Notes: generated by a model not told the origin, from the sequence alone. 40,612 nucleotides of DNA from Acidobacteriota bacterium (GCA_022340775.1 JAJDNH010000084.1:1-40612); one strand, 5' to 3'; positions 12,655-21,617 are shown, numbered from the stretch's first letter. Program-made: numbers and translations.

Positions 12655-13956
12655 ATGGATTTCAGCCTCGTGGAGCAGCTACCGGGCACGCTCTATTCCG
12701 CCGTTGTCATGGAGCTCTTCGAGCGCCTCGCCTACTACGGGATGGTGCTGGTACTTGGCATTTACCTGGTCCAGCACCTGGGCATCCGCGCCGATCTCTA
12801 CGGTGCTGTATACGGCTTGTTTACCTTCGCCCTGTACCTCCTGCCCGTGCTCGCCGGTGCGTTGGCCGATCGCTTCGGCTACAAGCCAGCACTGGTTGTC
12901 GCCTTCTCGACCCTGACCGCCGGCTACCTGCTGCTCGGCACCACCAAGAGCTTTGGGCTCATCTGCGTCGCGCTCGGCCTGATTGCGGTCGGCGGCTCGA
13001 TCATCAAGCCCACGATCTCCGGCACCGTGACGCGCACCACCGAGGAAGGGACGACGCGACCGGTGGGGTTCGGCCTCTACTACATGATGATCAACGCAGG
13101 TGGGCTGATCGGGCCGATTGTCGCCGCCCAGGTCCGCAACCGCACAGAGTTCCGGTACGTCTTCTGGGTCTCGGCCGCAGCGTGTCTCCTGATGCTGCTG
13201 CAGGCGCTGACCCTGTACCGTGAACCGGTGTCGGCGGCGGAGCGGAGCGCCGGCAAACACATGGGTCAGGTATTCGCCGAGATCTTCCTGGTTCTCGGCA
13301 ACTGGAGGTTCGTGCTGCTGCTCGTGATCTTCTCCGGGTTCTGGGGCATGATTAACGTCCTCTTCGGCTTCATGCCTCTGTACGTCGAGAGCTTCACGAA
13401 CCTGGCACACCTAGAGGGAGCGATCAATAGCGTGATTCCGCTCGGACACTGGCTCAACCCGGAAGTGTTCATCTCCCTCGACGCGCTTCTCATCGTGCTG
13501 TTGCAGGCCGCCATCAGCTACCTGACACGGCGTTGGCCGACCCTGCGGGCGATGCTCGTCGGCACCCTCGTAGCGACCGTCTCGTGGGTGCTTCCCGCGG
13601 TTTCTCCCGCCGCCACGTTCGTGGCTCTCGGCATTCTGGTCTGGTCGGTGGGTGAAATGACCTGTTCGGCGCGCTTCTTCGAGTTCTGCGGGACGATCGC
13701 TCCGGCAGATCAGGTCGCCGTCTACCTGGGATACTCGTTCTTCGCGATCTGCCTCGGAAACGTCTACTCCGGGCCGTGGGCGGGGTTCCTGTATGAGCGG
13801 TACATCGAACAGCCCGTGAAGGTGGGAGCTGCAGCCATGCCGGTACCGTTCTTTGCCGGTGTCATGGCCATGGGCGTCCTGGCTGTGATCGGGCTCGCAC
13901 TTTACGGGCGGTTTGTGGCTCCTCCGGCCCCACAGGGCGAAAGCACGGCGACATAG
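12655..13956 (+). CDS. POT/PTR-family proton-dependent peptide transporter
   Basis: 433 residues from the ATG preceded by GGAGGG; a longer open frame upstream would run antisense through the phosphofructokinase start. This is a major-facilitator protein with about 12 hydrophobic helices. The helix-1 motif ExxERxxYYG (E20, E23, R24, Y27-G29) is diagnostic of POT transporters and takes part in proton coupling. The LADRFGYKPALVVAF stretch after helix 2 is the MFS loop motif. POT proteins import di- and tripeptides with protons across the inner membrane. The window also encodes an S46 dipeptidyl peptidase, so dipeptides are a plausible substrate, though the genes are 18 kb apart. Confidence 0.9.
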   Translation: MDFSLVEQLPGTLYSAVVMELFERLAYYGMVLVLGIYLVQHLGIRADLYGAVYGLFTFALYLLPVLAGALADRFGYKPALVVAFSTLTAGYLLLGTTKSFGLICVALGLIAVGGSIIKPTISGTVTRTTEEGTTRPVGFGLYYMMINAGGLIGPIVAAQVRNRTEFRYVFWVSAAACLLMLLQALTLYREPVSAAERSAGKHMGQVFAEIFLVLGNWRFVLLLVIFSGFWGMINVLFGFMPLYVESFTNLAHLEGAINSVIPLGHWLNPEVFISLDALLIVLLQAAISYLTRRWPTLRAMLVGTLVATVSWVLPAVSPAATFVALGILVWSVGEMTCSARFFEFCGTIAPADQVAVYLGYSFFAICLGNVYSGPWAGFLYERYIEQPVKVGAAAMPVPFFAGVMAMGVLAVIGLALYGRFVAPPAPQGESTAT

Positions 13957-14089
13957 CGTTTGTGTCCCCGACCGTTCGTGGTACTTTGGCATCACGATCC
14001 CGCGATCCGCGCGCTCCCGGCTCGCGACCGGTTGTAATCGTGCGAGCGCGCCGGCCCGTTCCAAGACCGGCCGCTCGCGAGGAGGTGGC

Positions 14090-14674
14090 ATGCTTCAGTT
14101 CCTGCTCTCCCACACCGCCTTGCCCAATCTGCACCCGGCCCTGGTCCACTTTCCGATCGCGCTGCTGATGACCGCTTTCGCGGTCGACGTCGCCTGCCTC
14201 GTGCTTCGCCGTCAGCGCTGGCTCGACCGGACCGCAACTCTTCTCTACGTCCTGGGAGCCATCGCCGCAGGCGCAACGTACTTAGCTGGCCAGAAAGCCG
14301 CCGAGTCGCTGGTCAATGTCCCGAGCTCCGCACAACCGGCAATCTATGACCATGAGGATGCTGCCTTCCTGACCCTGGTGTTCTTTGCGGTCGTCGCACT
14401 GTTCCGCCTGCTCGTCTGGTACCGCGACCGGCGCGCCATGGGGTGGACGCCGCTCGGTCCCTTCCGACTTCTCGTGTTGGCGGCAGCACTGGTGGGCCAG
14501 TTCCTGATCGCTCGCACGGCCGACAAGGGCGGCGCCCTGGTCTACAGGGACGGGGTCGCGGTGTCGGCGCCGGCTCCCGCTCCCACACCTACCCGGACCG
14601 AGCCAGCTGCAACCCCCACGCCCCTACCGAGCCCGGCCCCATCGCCTTCCCCCCCGGCTCAACCTGGCGAGTAG
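14090..14674 (+). CDS. DUF2231-like membrane protein with proline-rich tail
   Basis: 194 residues, with GAGGAGG upstream of the ATG. The N-terminal NLHPALVHFPIALL stretch is the hallmark of DUF2231, a four-helix membrane protein family of unknown function; further helices lie near 43-68, 88-108 and 123-143. The GGALVYRDG stretch after the last helix is also family-typical. The last 40 or so residues are a low-complexity Ala/Pro/Thr/Ser tail, probably periplasmic. His16 and His20 in the first helix resemble heme ligands, but binding is not established for this family. It converges on sodA with a shared terminator between them. Confidence 0.8.
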   Translation: MLQFLLSHTALPNLHPALVHFPIALLMTAFAVDVACLVLRRQRWLDRTATLLYVLGAIAAGATYLAGQKAAESLVNVPSSAQPAIYDHEDAAFLTLVFFAVVALFRLLVWYRDRRAMGWTPLGPFRLLVLAAALVGQFLIARTADKGGALVYRDGVAVSAPAPAPTPTRTEPAATPTPLPSPAPSPSPPAQPGE

Positions 14675-14688
14675 CCGAGAACGAAGAA

Positions 14689-14715
14689 AGCCCCCGCGGC
14701 GCGGGGGCTCTTCGA
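14689..14715 (-). terminator. Rho-independent terminator for sodA, possibly bidirectional
   Basis: A 9-bp stem AGCCCCCGC (14689-14697) / GCGGGGGCT (14701-14709) has a 3-base loop. On the minus strand it is followed by TTCTTCGTT, a reasonable U-tract for sodA. On the plus strand CTCTTCG follows, so it may also stop transcription from the DUF2231 gene. Confidence 0.75.
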
Positions 14716-14741
14716 AGTGCTTGTGTCCGCCTTCGGACGAA

Positions 14742-15356
14742 TCAGCGGGCGGCGACAAAGTTGCTGTTCGCCTGCCTCCAGTTGACGACGTTCCACCACG
14801 CGGTGATGTAGTCCGGCCGCCGGTTCTGATAGTTCAGGTAGTAGGCGTGCTCCCATACGTCGAGCCCGAGAATCGGCTTCAGACCGTCCGAGATCGGGTT
14901 GTCCTGGTTGGCCGTCGAGTGCACAACCAGCTTGCCGAAGGCGTCGAGCGAGAGCCAGGCCCAGCCGGACCCAAACCTCGTTTTGGCGGCATTCTCGAAC
15001 TTCGCCTTGAAGTCCGCGAACGAGCCGAACGTCGAGTTGATCGCCGAGGCGAGGTCACCAACCGGCTCGCCGCCGCCACTCGGGCTCATCAGCGGCCAGA
15101 AGAGGGAGTGGTTGGCATGCCCGCCACCATTGTTCCGCACCGCGGCACGGATGTCCTCCGGAACGCTGGCCAAGTTCCCGAGCAGCGTCTCCAGCGACAC
15201 GCCTGACAGCTCGCTGTGCTTCTCGATCGCTGCGTTCAGCTTCGTGACGTAGCCGTTATGGTGCTTGGTGTAGTGGATCTCCATCGTCCGCGCATCGATG
15301 TGTGGCTCGAGAGCGTCGTAGGGGTACGGCAGCTCAGGCAGCGTGAAGGTAGCCAT
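14742..15356 (-). CDS. sodA: Superoxide dismutase, Mn type predicted
   Basis: 204 residues. The start is the ATG at 15354-15356, with GGAGG 9 bases upstream; an in-frame ATG 9 bases earlier overlaps the Shine-Dalgarno itself and is unlikely to be used. Metal ligands are H28, H83, D166 and H170, matching E. coli H26, H81, D167 and H171. Gly79 next to the GGH motif and Gln151 in the TANQDNP context correspond to Gly77 and Gln146 of MnSOD; FeSOD has its active-site Gln elsewhere, so manganese (or cambialistic use) is predicted. It dismutates superoxide in the cytoplasm; no signal peptide is present. It is divergent from ndk and ends at a good terminator. Confidence 0.96.
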   Translation of the reverse strand: MATFTLPELPYPYDALEPHIDARTMEIHYTKHHNGYVTKLNAAIEKHSELSGVSLETLLGNLASVPEDIRAAVRNNGGGHANHSLFWPLMSPSGGGEPVGDLASAINSTFGSFADFKAKFENAAKTRFGSGWAWLSLDAFGKLVVHSTANQDNPISDGLKPILGLDVWEHAYYLNYQNRRPDYITAWWNVVNWRQANSNFVAAR

Positions 15357-15551
15357 CTCTAACATCCTCCGTTTCGATTCCGTTCTGGTCCTCTTTGTTT
15401 CTTCTACCGCGAAGCCGGCAACCGGATGCGGCCGCGGACGTCAAGAATAAGTCTCAATCACAGCTCTCTATTCCCAGACCGCCTCTCCTCCGGAATCGTG
15501 TATGATCTGGCACCCGCCGCCACCGCGGCGAGCCACACTCCGGAGGAGAGC

Positions 15552-15968
15552 ATGAGTGAAAGGACCCTGACCATCATCAAGCCCGATTCTGTTGCTGCCG
15601 GGAACGTCGGCAATATCATCGCCCGCCTCGAGAAGGAAGGCTTTCGAATCGTTGCCGCTCGCATGAGCCATCTCAGCAAGAGCCAGGCACGCGAGTTTTA
15701 CGCTGTACACCGCGAGCGCTCGTTCTATGCGCCCTTGGTGGAGTACATGACCTCGGGCCCGGTGTGGCCGATGTGCCTCGAGCGGGACGACGCCGTCTCG
15801 TTCCTGCGCAAGGTGATGGGAGCGACCGATCCCGCCAAGGCTGAGCCGGGCACTGTGCGGGCCCTCTACGGCGAGTCGATCGAGAGAAACGCCATCCATG
15901 GCTCCGACTCACCCGAGAACGCCGCGATCGAGATTGCCTTCTTCTTCCCCACGGCAGCGCTCGTGTAA
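15552..15968 (+). CDS. ndk: Nucleoside diphosphate kinase
   Basis: 138 residues from the ATG with GGAGGAG just upstream. It transfers the gamma-phosphate between nucleoside triphosphates and diphosphates through a phosphohistidine. The catalytic histidine is H116 in NAIHGSDS, the family signature. The N-terminal ERTLTIIKPDSV strand and the nucleotide-binding residues K10 (IIKPD), R86 and R103 are in place. The protein ends in the FFFPTAALV region, as in other bacterial NDKs. The dCMP deaminase operon follows 48 bases later with its own promoter, so nucleotide genes cluster here. Confidence 0.97.
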   Translation: MSERTLTIIKPDSVAAGNVGNIIARLEKEGFRIVAARMSHLSKSQAREFYAVHRERSFYAPLVEYMTSGPVWPMCLERDDAVSFLRKVMGATDPAKAEPGTVRALYGESIERNAIHGSDSPENAAIEIAFFFPTAALV

Positions 15969-15982
15969 AGCGCAGCCGGTCC

Positions 15983-16010
15983 TTGATGGAGCGGTTGCCC
16001 GGGCTATACT
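15983..16010 (+). promoter_or_regulatory. Sigma-70-type promoter of a leaderless dCMP deaminase operon
   Basis: TTGATG (15983-15988) and TATACT (16005-16010) have a 16-base spacer, matching consensus at 4/6 and 5/6. The -10 ends six bases before the ATG at 16017, so transcription should start at the A of the start codon. No Shine-Dalgarno is present. This is the best-supported of the five predicted leaderless starts because it also has a -35. Confidence 0.65.
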
Positions 16011-16016
16011 CTGGCC

Positions 16017-16463
16017 ATGACGCGAGTGAGCTGGGGCCGCTACTTCATGAACCTCGCCGCGCAGGCGGCGACCCGTTCCACTTGTCCGCGCAAGCACGTC
16101 GGTGCGGTAATTGTCCGCGATAAGACGATCCTCTCCACCGGTTACAACGGATCGGTCCGCGGTGCGCCACACTGCGATGAGGCCGGCTGCTTGATGGAGA
16201 ATGCGCACTGCGTGCGCACCGTGCACGCGGAGGCGAACGCGCTCGTCCAGGCGGCCCGACACGGAATCAGGCTCGAAGGCGCGGAGATCTTCGTCACTGC
16301 TTCGCCATGCTTCAACTGCTTCAAGCTGATCGTCAACGCAGGTATTCGGACCATCTACTACGGCGAGTTTTACCGCGACGAGCGAGTGCTCCAGTTTGCT
16401 GAGGAGCTCGGCATCCGCATGGAACACATTGGGCTTGAGGATGAGGAGGACACGGGCTCATGA
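16017..16463 (+). CDS. Deoxycytidylate (dCMP) deaminase
   Basis: 148 residues of the zinc-dependent cytidine/deoxycytidylate deaminase superfamily, close in form to ComEB/dCMP deaminases. Zinc ligands are H70 in the HAE motif (E72 is the proton shuttle) and C98/C101 in the SPCFNC motif. The TGYNGSVRGAPHC stretch is the dCMP-deaminase substrate signature. It converts dCMP to dUMP, the precursor for thymidylate. The start is predicted leaderless. Its stop overlaps the phosphofructokinase start (ATGA), and GAGGAGGA inside its 3' end serves the next gene. Confidence 0.92.
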   Translation: MTRVSWGRYFMNLAAQAATRSTCPRKHVGAVIVRDKTILSTGYNGSVRGAPHCDEAGCLMENAHCVRTVHAEANALVQAARHGIRLEGAEIFVTASPCFNCFKLIVNAGIRTIYYGEFYRDERVLQFAEELGIRMEHIGLEDEEDTGS

Positions 16464-17584
16464 GCGAGATTCGCCGACTCGGAATCCTCACCGGCGGTGG
16501 CGACGCGCCCGGCCTCAACGCCGTGATCCGGTCCCTCGCCAAGGCCGCCATGACCCGTCACAACATCCGCGTAGTCGGAGTCATGGATGGTTTCTCCGGC
16601 CTGGTGGAGATGAAGACACGGGAGCTCGAGCTGGGTGACGTGCGTGGCATTTTGCCGCGCGGGGGCACGATTCTCGGCACCACCAACCGGGGCAACCCGT
16701 TCAAGTACGTGGAACGGCTCGCCGACGGCTCGGAGCGGGTCCTCGATGCCTCCGCGATCGCCAAGCAGAACTTCGAGCGACTCGGCCTCGATTGCCTGGT
16801 CGTGATCGGAGGCGACGGCACCCTGGCGATCGCCCATCGCCTGATGACGGAGCACGGGTTGCCGGTGGTCGGCGTCCCGAAGACGATCGACAACGACATC
16901 GCTGCCACCGACCGCACGTTCGGCTTCGCAACCGCCGTCGAGGTGGCCAGCGAAGCGCTCGACCGCCTTCACACCACGGCGGAGAGCCACCACCGGATCA
17001 TGCTGCTCGAGGTGATGGGCCGCGAGGCCGGCTGGATCGCACTCCACTCCGGCGTGGCCGGCGGTGCCGACGTCATCCTGATACCCGAGATTCCTTTCCG
17101 CATGGAGCCGGTGATCGCCAAGGTGTGGGCGCGACAGAACCGTGGCTGCCCTTTCTCGATCATCGTAGTCGCCGAGGGAGCGTGTCCGAAAGGTGGCGAT
17201 CAGGTCTTTCAGAGCCGCGACGAGACCACCGGATGGAAGAGGCTCGGGGGTGTCTCGTACCAGCTCGCTCCGGTCCTCAAGGAGAAGACGGGGCTGGAGG
17301 TCCGGGTTACGGTCCTCGGCCACATCCAGAGGGGCGGGACGCCCTGTGCCATCGACCGGATTTTGGGAACGGCGTTTGGGTGCCGGGCCCTCGAACTCGT
17401 CCTCGCCGGCCGGTTCGGCCACATGGTGGCGCTGCGTGGCGAGAGAATCGACGAGGTGCCGATCGAGCAGGCGATCAACCGCCTCAAGCTGGTAGATCCG
17501 GCAGGGCAGCTGGTGTCCTGCGCCCGCTCGCTCGGCATCGTGTTCGGCAACGAGAATGCCGACGAGGTGCTCGACAACGAATGA
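16460..17584 (+). CDS. 6-phosphofructokinase, ATP-type predicted
   Basis: 374 residues. The family motifs are GILTGGGDAPGLN (8-20), GGDGT (117-121) and PKTIDND (140-146). Gly120 at the position of E. coli Gly104 leaves room for the ATP alpha-phosphate, while Lys141 (E. coli Gly124) is the group III residue. A Gly/Lys pair usually goes with ATP use, in contrast to the Asp/Lys enzyme at 11364-12572. It overlaps dCMP deaminase upstream and TrmB downstream (both ATGA), so this glycolytic enzyme is co-translated with nucleotide and tRNA-modification genes. The length is slightly above the 320-residue bacterial norm and fits group III. Confidence 0.92.
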   Translation: MSEIRRLGILTGGGDAPGLNAVIRSLAKAAMTRHNIRVVGVMDGFSGLVEMKTRELELGDVRGILPRGGTILGTTNRGNPFKYVERLADGSERVLDASAIAKQNFERLGLDCLVVIGGDGTLAIAHRLMTEHGLPVVGVPKTIDNDIAATDRTFGFATAVEVASEALDRLHTTAESHHRIMLLEVMGREAGWIALHSGVAGGADVILIPEIPFRMEPVIAKVWARQNRGCPFSIIVVAEGACPKGGDQVFQSRDETTGWKRLGGVSYQLAPVLKEKTGLEVRVTVLGHIQRGGTPCAIDRILGTAFGCRALELVLAGRFGHMVALRGERIDEVPIEQAINRLKLVDPAGQLVSCARSLGIVFGNENADEVLDNE

Positions 17585-18186
17585 TCGACGTCGATCTCGC
17601 CAAAGTGGCCGTCCCGCTGAGCTGGCCTGAGCTCTTCGGCGTGCCCGAGCCGCCGGATCTCGAGCTCGGTTCCGGGAACAGCCGCTTCCTGCTCGAGCTG
17701 GCGGCTCGGCGCCCGGAGCGGAGCTTCCTCGCCGTTGAGCGCGCCGCCAAGTACCACCGGCTCGGCTGTGACCGTGCCGCCCGCCGTGGCATCACAAACG
17801 TCCGCTTCATTCGTACGACCGCGGAGGACCTGCTGTTCCGCCTGCTACCGCCACGCTCGTTGGCGGCTGTCTACGTGCTCTTTCCCGACCCGTGGCCGAA
17901 GAAGCGGCACCACAAGCGTCGGCTCTTCAAACCCGAGATCGTTGCCGCCATCACCGAAGCGCTGCGCCCCGGGGGGCGCCTGCTGGTCAAGACCGACTTC
18001 CCAGAGTACGCCGAGGTGATCGGAGAGGTGCTGGAAGCGGCCCGCGGCCTCGAGTGGCTCGAGGCAGAGCCCGAGTTTGCCGACCTCCCTCAGAGCGGTT
18101 ACGAGGTCAAGTACCTGCAGGAGGGACGCCGGATCACGTCGTTCGCCCTGGCACGGCTCGAAAGGGGAGCACCGGGTGCCGGATGA
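17581..18186 (+). CDS. trmB: tRNA (guanine-N7)-methyltransferase
   Basis: 201 residues starting at the ATG overlapping the phosphofructokinase stop. The SAM-binding loop is LELGSGNSRFLLELA, and the family signature VLFPDPWPKKRHHKRRL is intact, including the basic patch for tRNA. The C-terminal EVKYLQEGRRI stretch is also family-typical. It methylates G46 in the variable loop of tRNAs with S-adenosylmethionine; the tRNA-Arg in this window has a G in its variable region. It overlaps hslO by 11 bases. Confidence 0.95.
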   Translation: MIDVDLAKVAVPLSWPELFGVPEPPDLELGSGNSRFLLELAARRPERSFLAVERAAKYHRLGCDRAARRGITNVRFIRTTAEDLLFRLLPPRSLAAVYVLFPDPWPKKRHHKRRLFKPEIVAAITEALRPGGRLLVKTDFPEYAEVIGEVLEAARGLEWLEAEPEFADLPQSGYEVKYLQEGRRITSFALARLERGAPGAG

Positions 18187-19096
18187 GCTGCTGCGGGCCG
18201 TAGGATTGGACGGCCGCGTGCGGGCCGTGGCGGCCTCGACCACACGGACCGTCGAGAGGCTGCGCGTCATCCACGACCCCTCCCCTACCGTCACCGCCGC
18301 TCTCGGTCGCGCCGCGACCGCCGCCCTGCTGCTGGCGGCGTCACTCGAGAAGGTGACACGGCGCGAGCCGATGGTGACTCTCGAGATCGATGGCAACGGT
18401 CCGGCCGGGCGTCTCCTGGCCACCGCCTCTCCGGCCGGCTGGGTACGGGCGACCGTTGGCAATCCACTGGCCGAGGCGTCGCTGAGAAAGGACGGGAAGC
18501 TCCATGTGGCCGGTGTCGTCGGGGACGACGGCAGCTTCATCGTGACCCGTGATCCAGGCATCGGCGAGCCCTACCGGGGGGTCGTCAAGCTGGTTTCGGG
18601 TGAGATCGCCAAGGACTTGGCCCACTACCTCACCGAATCCGAGCAAACCCCGGCTGCTGCTGCACTGGGAGTGTTCGTGGTTCCGGAGGGACGCGTGCGG
18701 CACGCCGGCGGCTACATCGTCCAGCTCCTTGGCGGCGTCAGCGACGCCGAGGCCGCCGAGCTGGCGGAGAGCGTCACCCGACTGGGCACCGTAACGACCC
18801 GGATGAGGGAGGGGCAAGGTCCGGAGGGCTGGCTCGAGCAGCTGTTTCCCGGCGGCTTCCAGATCGTTGGCCAAGGCCCCGTGTGCTTCCGCTGCGGTTG
18901 CTCCCGCGACCGTGTGGAGCGCGCCGTCAAGCTGCTCGGTGAGAACGAGGTACGCTCCCTCCTCGAGGAAAGCCTCGTCAACCCGGTGACCCTCACCTGC
19001 GGCTTCTGCAAGACTGCCTACTCGGTTGCCCGGGATGACCTGGCACGCCTGCTGCTCGAGGTCGAGACCGAGAGCAAAGACCTCCGGAAGGCATGA
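18176..19096 (+). CDS. hslO: Redox-regulated chaperone Hsp33
   Basis: 306 residues from a GTG at 18176, with AAGGGGAG 7 bases upstream; the family alignment (DELLRAV...RVRAVAASTTRTVE) begins at once. Hsp33 is a cytosolic holdase switched on by oxidation. The zinc switch cysteines are C240-x-C242 and C275-xx-C278, as required; an extra Cys237 gives CFRCGC. The core domain lies in residues 1-180 with the linker after it. It overlaps trmB by 11 bases and yraN by ATGA. Position in an operon with a methyltransferase is common for this gene. Confidence 0.95.
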   Translation: MPDELLRAVGLDGRVRAVAASTTRTVERLRVIHDPSPTVTAALGRAATAALLLAASLEKVTRREPMVTLEIDGNGPAGRLLATASPAGWVRATVGNPLAEASLRKDGKLHVAGVVGDDGSFIVTRDPGIGEPYRGVVKLVSGEIAKDLAHYLTESEQTPAAAALGVFVVPEGRVRHAGGYIVQLLGGVSDAEAAELAESVTRLGTVTTRMREGQGPEGWLEQLFPGGFQIVGQGPVCFRCGCSRDRVERAVKLLGENEVRSLLEESLVNPVTLTCGFCKTAYSVARDDLARLLLEVETESKDLRKA

Positions 19097-19494
19097 GACC
19101 CCTGGCCGGGGGCCCACCCGCGCACGCTGTCGGCCGCCGCGGTGAGCTTGCGGCGCTCCTTCTGCTCTGGCTGAAGGGCTATCGCCTGCGCCATCGAAAC
19201 TGGCACGGGCCGCGCGGCGAGCTCGATCTGGTCATGCAACGGCAGGGTCAGATCGTGTTTGTCGAGGTCAAGACCCGCTCCGGGGAAGGGTTCGGCGGCG
19301 CCCGTGCCGCGGTTGATCACGAGAAGCGCCGACGCCTAACGGCCGCTGCCGCCGCCTACCTGAGCCGCTTCTCATTGTGGGAGCGGCCGTGTCGGTTCGA
19401 CGTGGTCGCCGTTGAAAGGTCCGGACGGTGGCCGTTCTGGCGCATCGCACACCTCGAGAACGCCTTTCGTCCAGATCTCGGGCGACGTCTCTGA
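19093..19494 (+). CDS. YraN/UPF0102 family endonuclease-like protein
   Basis: 133 residues. The N-terminal GRRGELAALLLLWLKGYRL region and the nuclease core with GELDLV ... IVFVEVKTRS identify the UPF0102 (YraN) family, which has a Holliday-junction-resolvase-like fold. Glu and Asp of GELD and the EVK residues would bind the catalytic metal. The biological function is not firmly established. The start overlaps the hslO stop (ATGA). It is the last gene of the five-gene operon and converges on dtd with a 33-base gap. Confidence 0.88.
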   Translation: MRPLAGGPPAHAVGRRGELAALLLLWLKGYRLRHRNWHGPRGELDLVMQRQGQIVFVEVKTRSGEGFGGARAAVDHEKRRRLTAAAAAYLSRFSLWERPCRFDVVAVERSGRWPFWRIAHLENAFRPDLGRRL

Positions 19495-19527
19495 TCACGG
19501 CTGAGCACCTCCGGGCCGCTCGGCGGA

Positions 19528-20001
19528 TCATCTCCCGGGATGCTTGCCGTTCCCCTCGGCTGGAAGGTCGTTCCAGAGCAGGGTCACCGGTCCATGGTTC
19601 ACGAGCTCGACCTCCATCAGCGCCCCGAACTCGCCCGTCCCAACGCTCAACCCACGCCGTCGCAGCAATTCCACGAAGTGGTCGAAAAGGGGCTCGGCCT
19701 CCTGGCCCGGCAAGGCGTTGTCGAAGCTGGGACGGCGTCCGCGCCGGATCGACCCGGCGAGGGTGAACTGCGACACCGCCAGCACCTCGCCGCCGACCTC
19801 CTCCAGACCGAGGTTGAGGCGACCATCCTCATCCTCGAAGGCGCGTAGCGACGCCACCTTCGTCGCCGCGCGCTCGACCTGCTCCTCGCCGTCGCCGCGC
19901 TCCAGGCCGACCAGCACCAGGAAGCCGGTGTCAATCGACGACACCGTCTCTCCGTTTACCCTCACCGCCGCCCGAGATACCCGTTGAATCACCAGCCTCA
20001 T
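19528..20001 (-). CDS. dtd: D-aminoacyl-tRNA deacylase
   Basis: 157 residues from the ATG overlapping the murJ stop; the much longer frame extending upstream is the shadow of murJ. It removes D-amino acids (and glycine) mischarged on tRNA. The start MRLVIQRVSRAAV, the SQFTLAG motif and the C-terminal NHGPVTLLW, carrying the Gly-cisPro that rejects L-amino acids, are all present. Its weak Shine-Dalgarno (GAAGGG) fits translational coupling to murJ. Confidence 0.95.
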   Translation of the reverse strand: MRLVIQRVSRAAVRVNGETVSSIDTGFLVLVGLERGDGEEQVERAATKVASLRAFEDEDGRLNLGLEEVGGEVLAVSQFTLAGSIRRGRRPSFDNALPGQEAEPLFDHFVELLRRRGLSVGTGEFGALMEVELVNHGPVTLLWNDLPAEGNGKHPGR

Positions 20002-21611
20002 TGGAGGCCCTTCCGCCGCCGCACCGCTCCCCGCAGAGTCTTGAGCTCTGAGCCTCCGAGCACCGCGACCAGTGCAACGTACAGCAGGGCGGCGGGTGCC
20101 AACACCGCCGCCATTCGCGCCGCTCCCGAAACCGAGGTTGTGAGAACCGGAGCGAGCCAGGGCCTCACCCATAGCAGAGCGCCCGCGAGAACAGCGCATG
20201 CAACCAGTTGCCGCCCACCTGCGGTCACCAGCTTCCCGACACGGCCGAAGCCGTGGCGGCGCGCGTAGAGGACGGTCAGAAAGACCGCGTAGGAGAGCAT
20301 CGCGATGGTATTGGCGAGCCCGATGCCGGGGGTTCCGAGGCGTCCCGCGAGCAGTGCGCAGCCGACGGTGAAGGCACAAAGCAGCAGGAGGCTCCCGAAC
20401 ATCGGCGTCCGCGTGTCCTGGTGGGCGAAGAAGGCGTTGGCAAGCACCTTGGCGTGCCCGGTGCCGACCACCCCGAAGGCATACGCTGCCAGGGTTGCAC
20501 CGGTGATGACGACGTCCTGCTGGGAGAATCTGCCACCACCGAACAAGAGCCCGATCACCGGCTGGCCGAGAATCGCCATCACGGTCGCGGCGGGCAGGGT
20601 CACGTAGCTCACGATGGCAAGAGTCTCCAGCAATGTCACCCGCGCCTTTTCTGTGTCCTCGGTCAGGTGACGAGAGAGAGTCGGCAGCAGTACCGTCGTC
20701 AGCTGCACCACGATGGCGCCGAACACGAGCTCCGTGACCCGATACGACGCGAACGTGTAGACGACACCTCCGTTGCCGGCGAAGGAGGCGAAGAAGTTGG
20801 ACACCAGCTGATTGAGCTGGTTGACACCAAGCATCGGGATTCCGGGAAGCATCAAGAGCAGCACCTTGCGTACCTGGGGGCTGGTGGCCAGCCGCCAGGC
20901 CGGGCGCAGGCTGTAGCCGAGCCGCCGCACGCTGCGCGCCTGCACCACGAACTGCAACAGCCCACCCAGCAGGACTGCGACCGCCAGGTACGGGACCGGG
21001 TTCCGAGAGTGACGGACCAACAGCCAGACGACGCCAACGACGCTGAGGTTGTACAGGACAGGCGCCGCTGCGGGAAGGAGGAACTTGTCGTGGCTGTTGA
21101 GGACCCCCTGGCACAGCGCGGCCAGCGACACCAGCATCAAGTACGGGAACACCAGGCGGTTCAGCAACACGGCGAGCTGGAGCTTGCCGGGTGTCTCCGC
21201 AAAGCCGAGAGCGAATGCCCGTACCAGCCACGGCGACGCGAGAATTCCGAGCGACACAACGGTCGCCAGAATGAGAAGCAGGGCGGCCAGAACTCCCCGA
21301 ACCAGGTCGCGAGCCTCGTCGCCGTCCCGACCCTCGGCCCTGAGACGGGCCAGCGTCGGGATGAAGGCCGCGTGGAGCGCGCCCTCGCCGAGAAGCATGC
21401 GGAAGGTACTGGGAATCCGAGTGGCGGTGATGAAGGCGTCGTACATCACGCCGGCCCCGAGTACGTACGACAGGGTCTTGTCGCGAAGGTAGCCCGTCAC
21501 CCGGCTGACCAGCGTCACCAATGCCATTCGGGAGGCGTGATGTACGATGCCGGAGGCGCCTCGGCCGTCCGGCTCGCTCTCGGCTTCTGTAAACCCGTAC
21601 GGGTCCACCAT
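19998..21611 (-). CDS. murJ: Lipid II flippase MurJ
   Basis: 537 residues, about 14 hydrophobic helices, MOP/MVF family. It flips lipid II across the inner membrane for peptidoglycan synthesis. Helix 1 carries the signature SRVTGYLRDKTLSYVLGAG followed by DAFITATRIPSTFRMLLGEGALHAAFIP, which is highly typical of MurJ. Starting at the ATG at 21611 gives about 28 residues before helix 1. There is no Shine-Dalgarno; an extended -10 (TGCTAGTCT) ends 6 bases before the ATG, which suggests a leaderless message. Its stop overlaps dtd. Confidence 0.95.
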   Translation of the reverse strand: MVDPYGFTEAESEPDGRGASGIVHHASRMALVTLVSRVTGYLRDKTLSYVLGAGVMYDAFITATRIPSTFRMLLGEGALHAAFIPTLARLRAEGRDGDEARDLVRGVLAALLLILATVVSLGILASPWLVRAFALGFAETPGKLQLAVLLNRLVFPYLMLVSLAALCQGVLNSHDKFLLPAAAPVLYNLSVVGVVWLLVRHSRNPVPYLAVAVLLGGLLQFVVQARSVRRLGYSLRPAWRLATSPQVRKVLLLMLPGIPMLGVNQLNQLVSNFFASFAGNGGVVYTFASYRVTELVFGAIVVQLTTVLLPTLSRHLTEDTEKARVTLLETLAIVSYVTLPAATVMAILGQPVIGLLFGGGRFSQQDVVITGATLAAYAFGVVGTGHAKVLANAFFAHQDTRTPMFGSLLLLCAFTVGCALLAGRLGTPGIGLANTIAMLSYAVFLTVLYARRHGFGRVGKLVTAGGRQLVACAVLAGALLWVRPWLAPVLTTSVSGAARMAAVLAPAALLYVALVAVLGGSELKTLRGAVRRRKGLQ

Positions 21612-21617
21612 GACGCA

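Noticed and set aside
15363-15365. Upstream ATG of sodA
   Set aside because: It overlaps the Shine-Dalgarno GGAGG, leaving no spacing; the ATG at 15354-15356 has proper spacing and matches family length.
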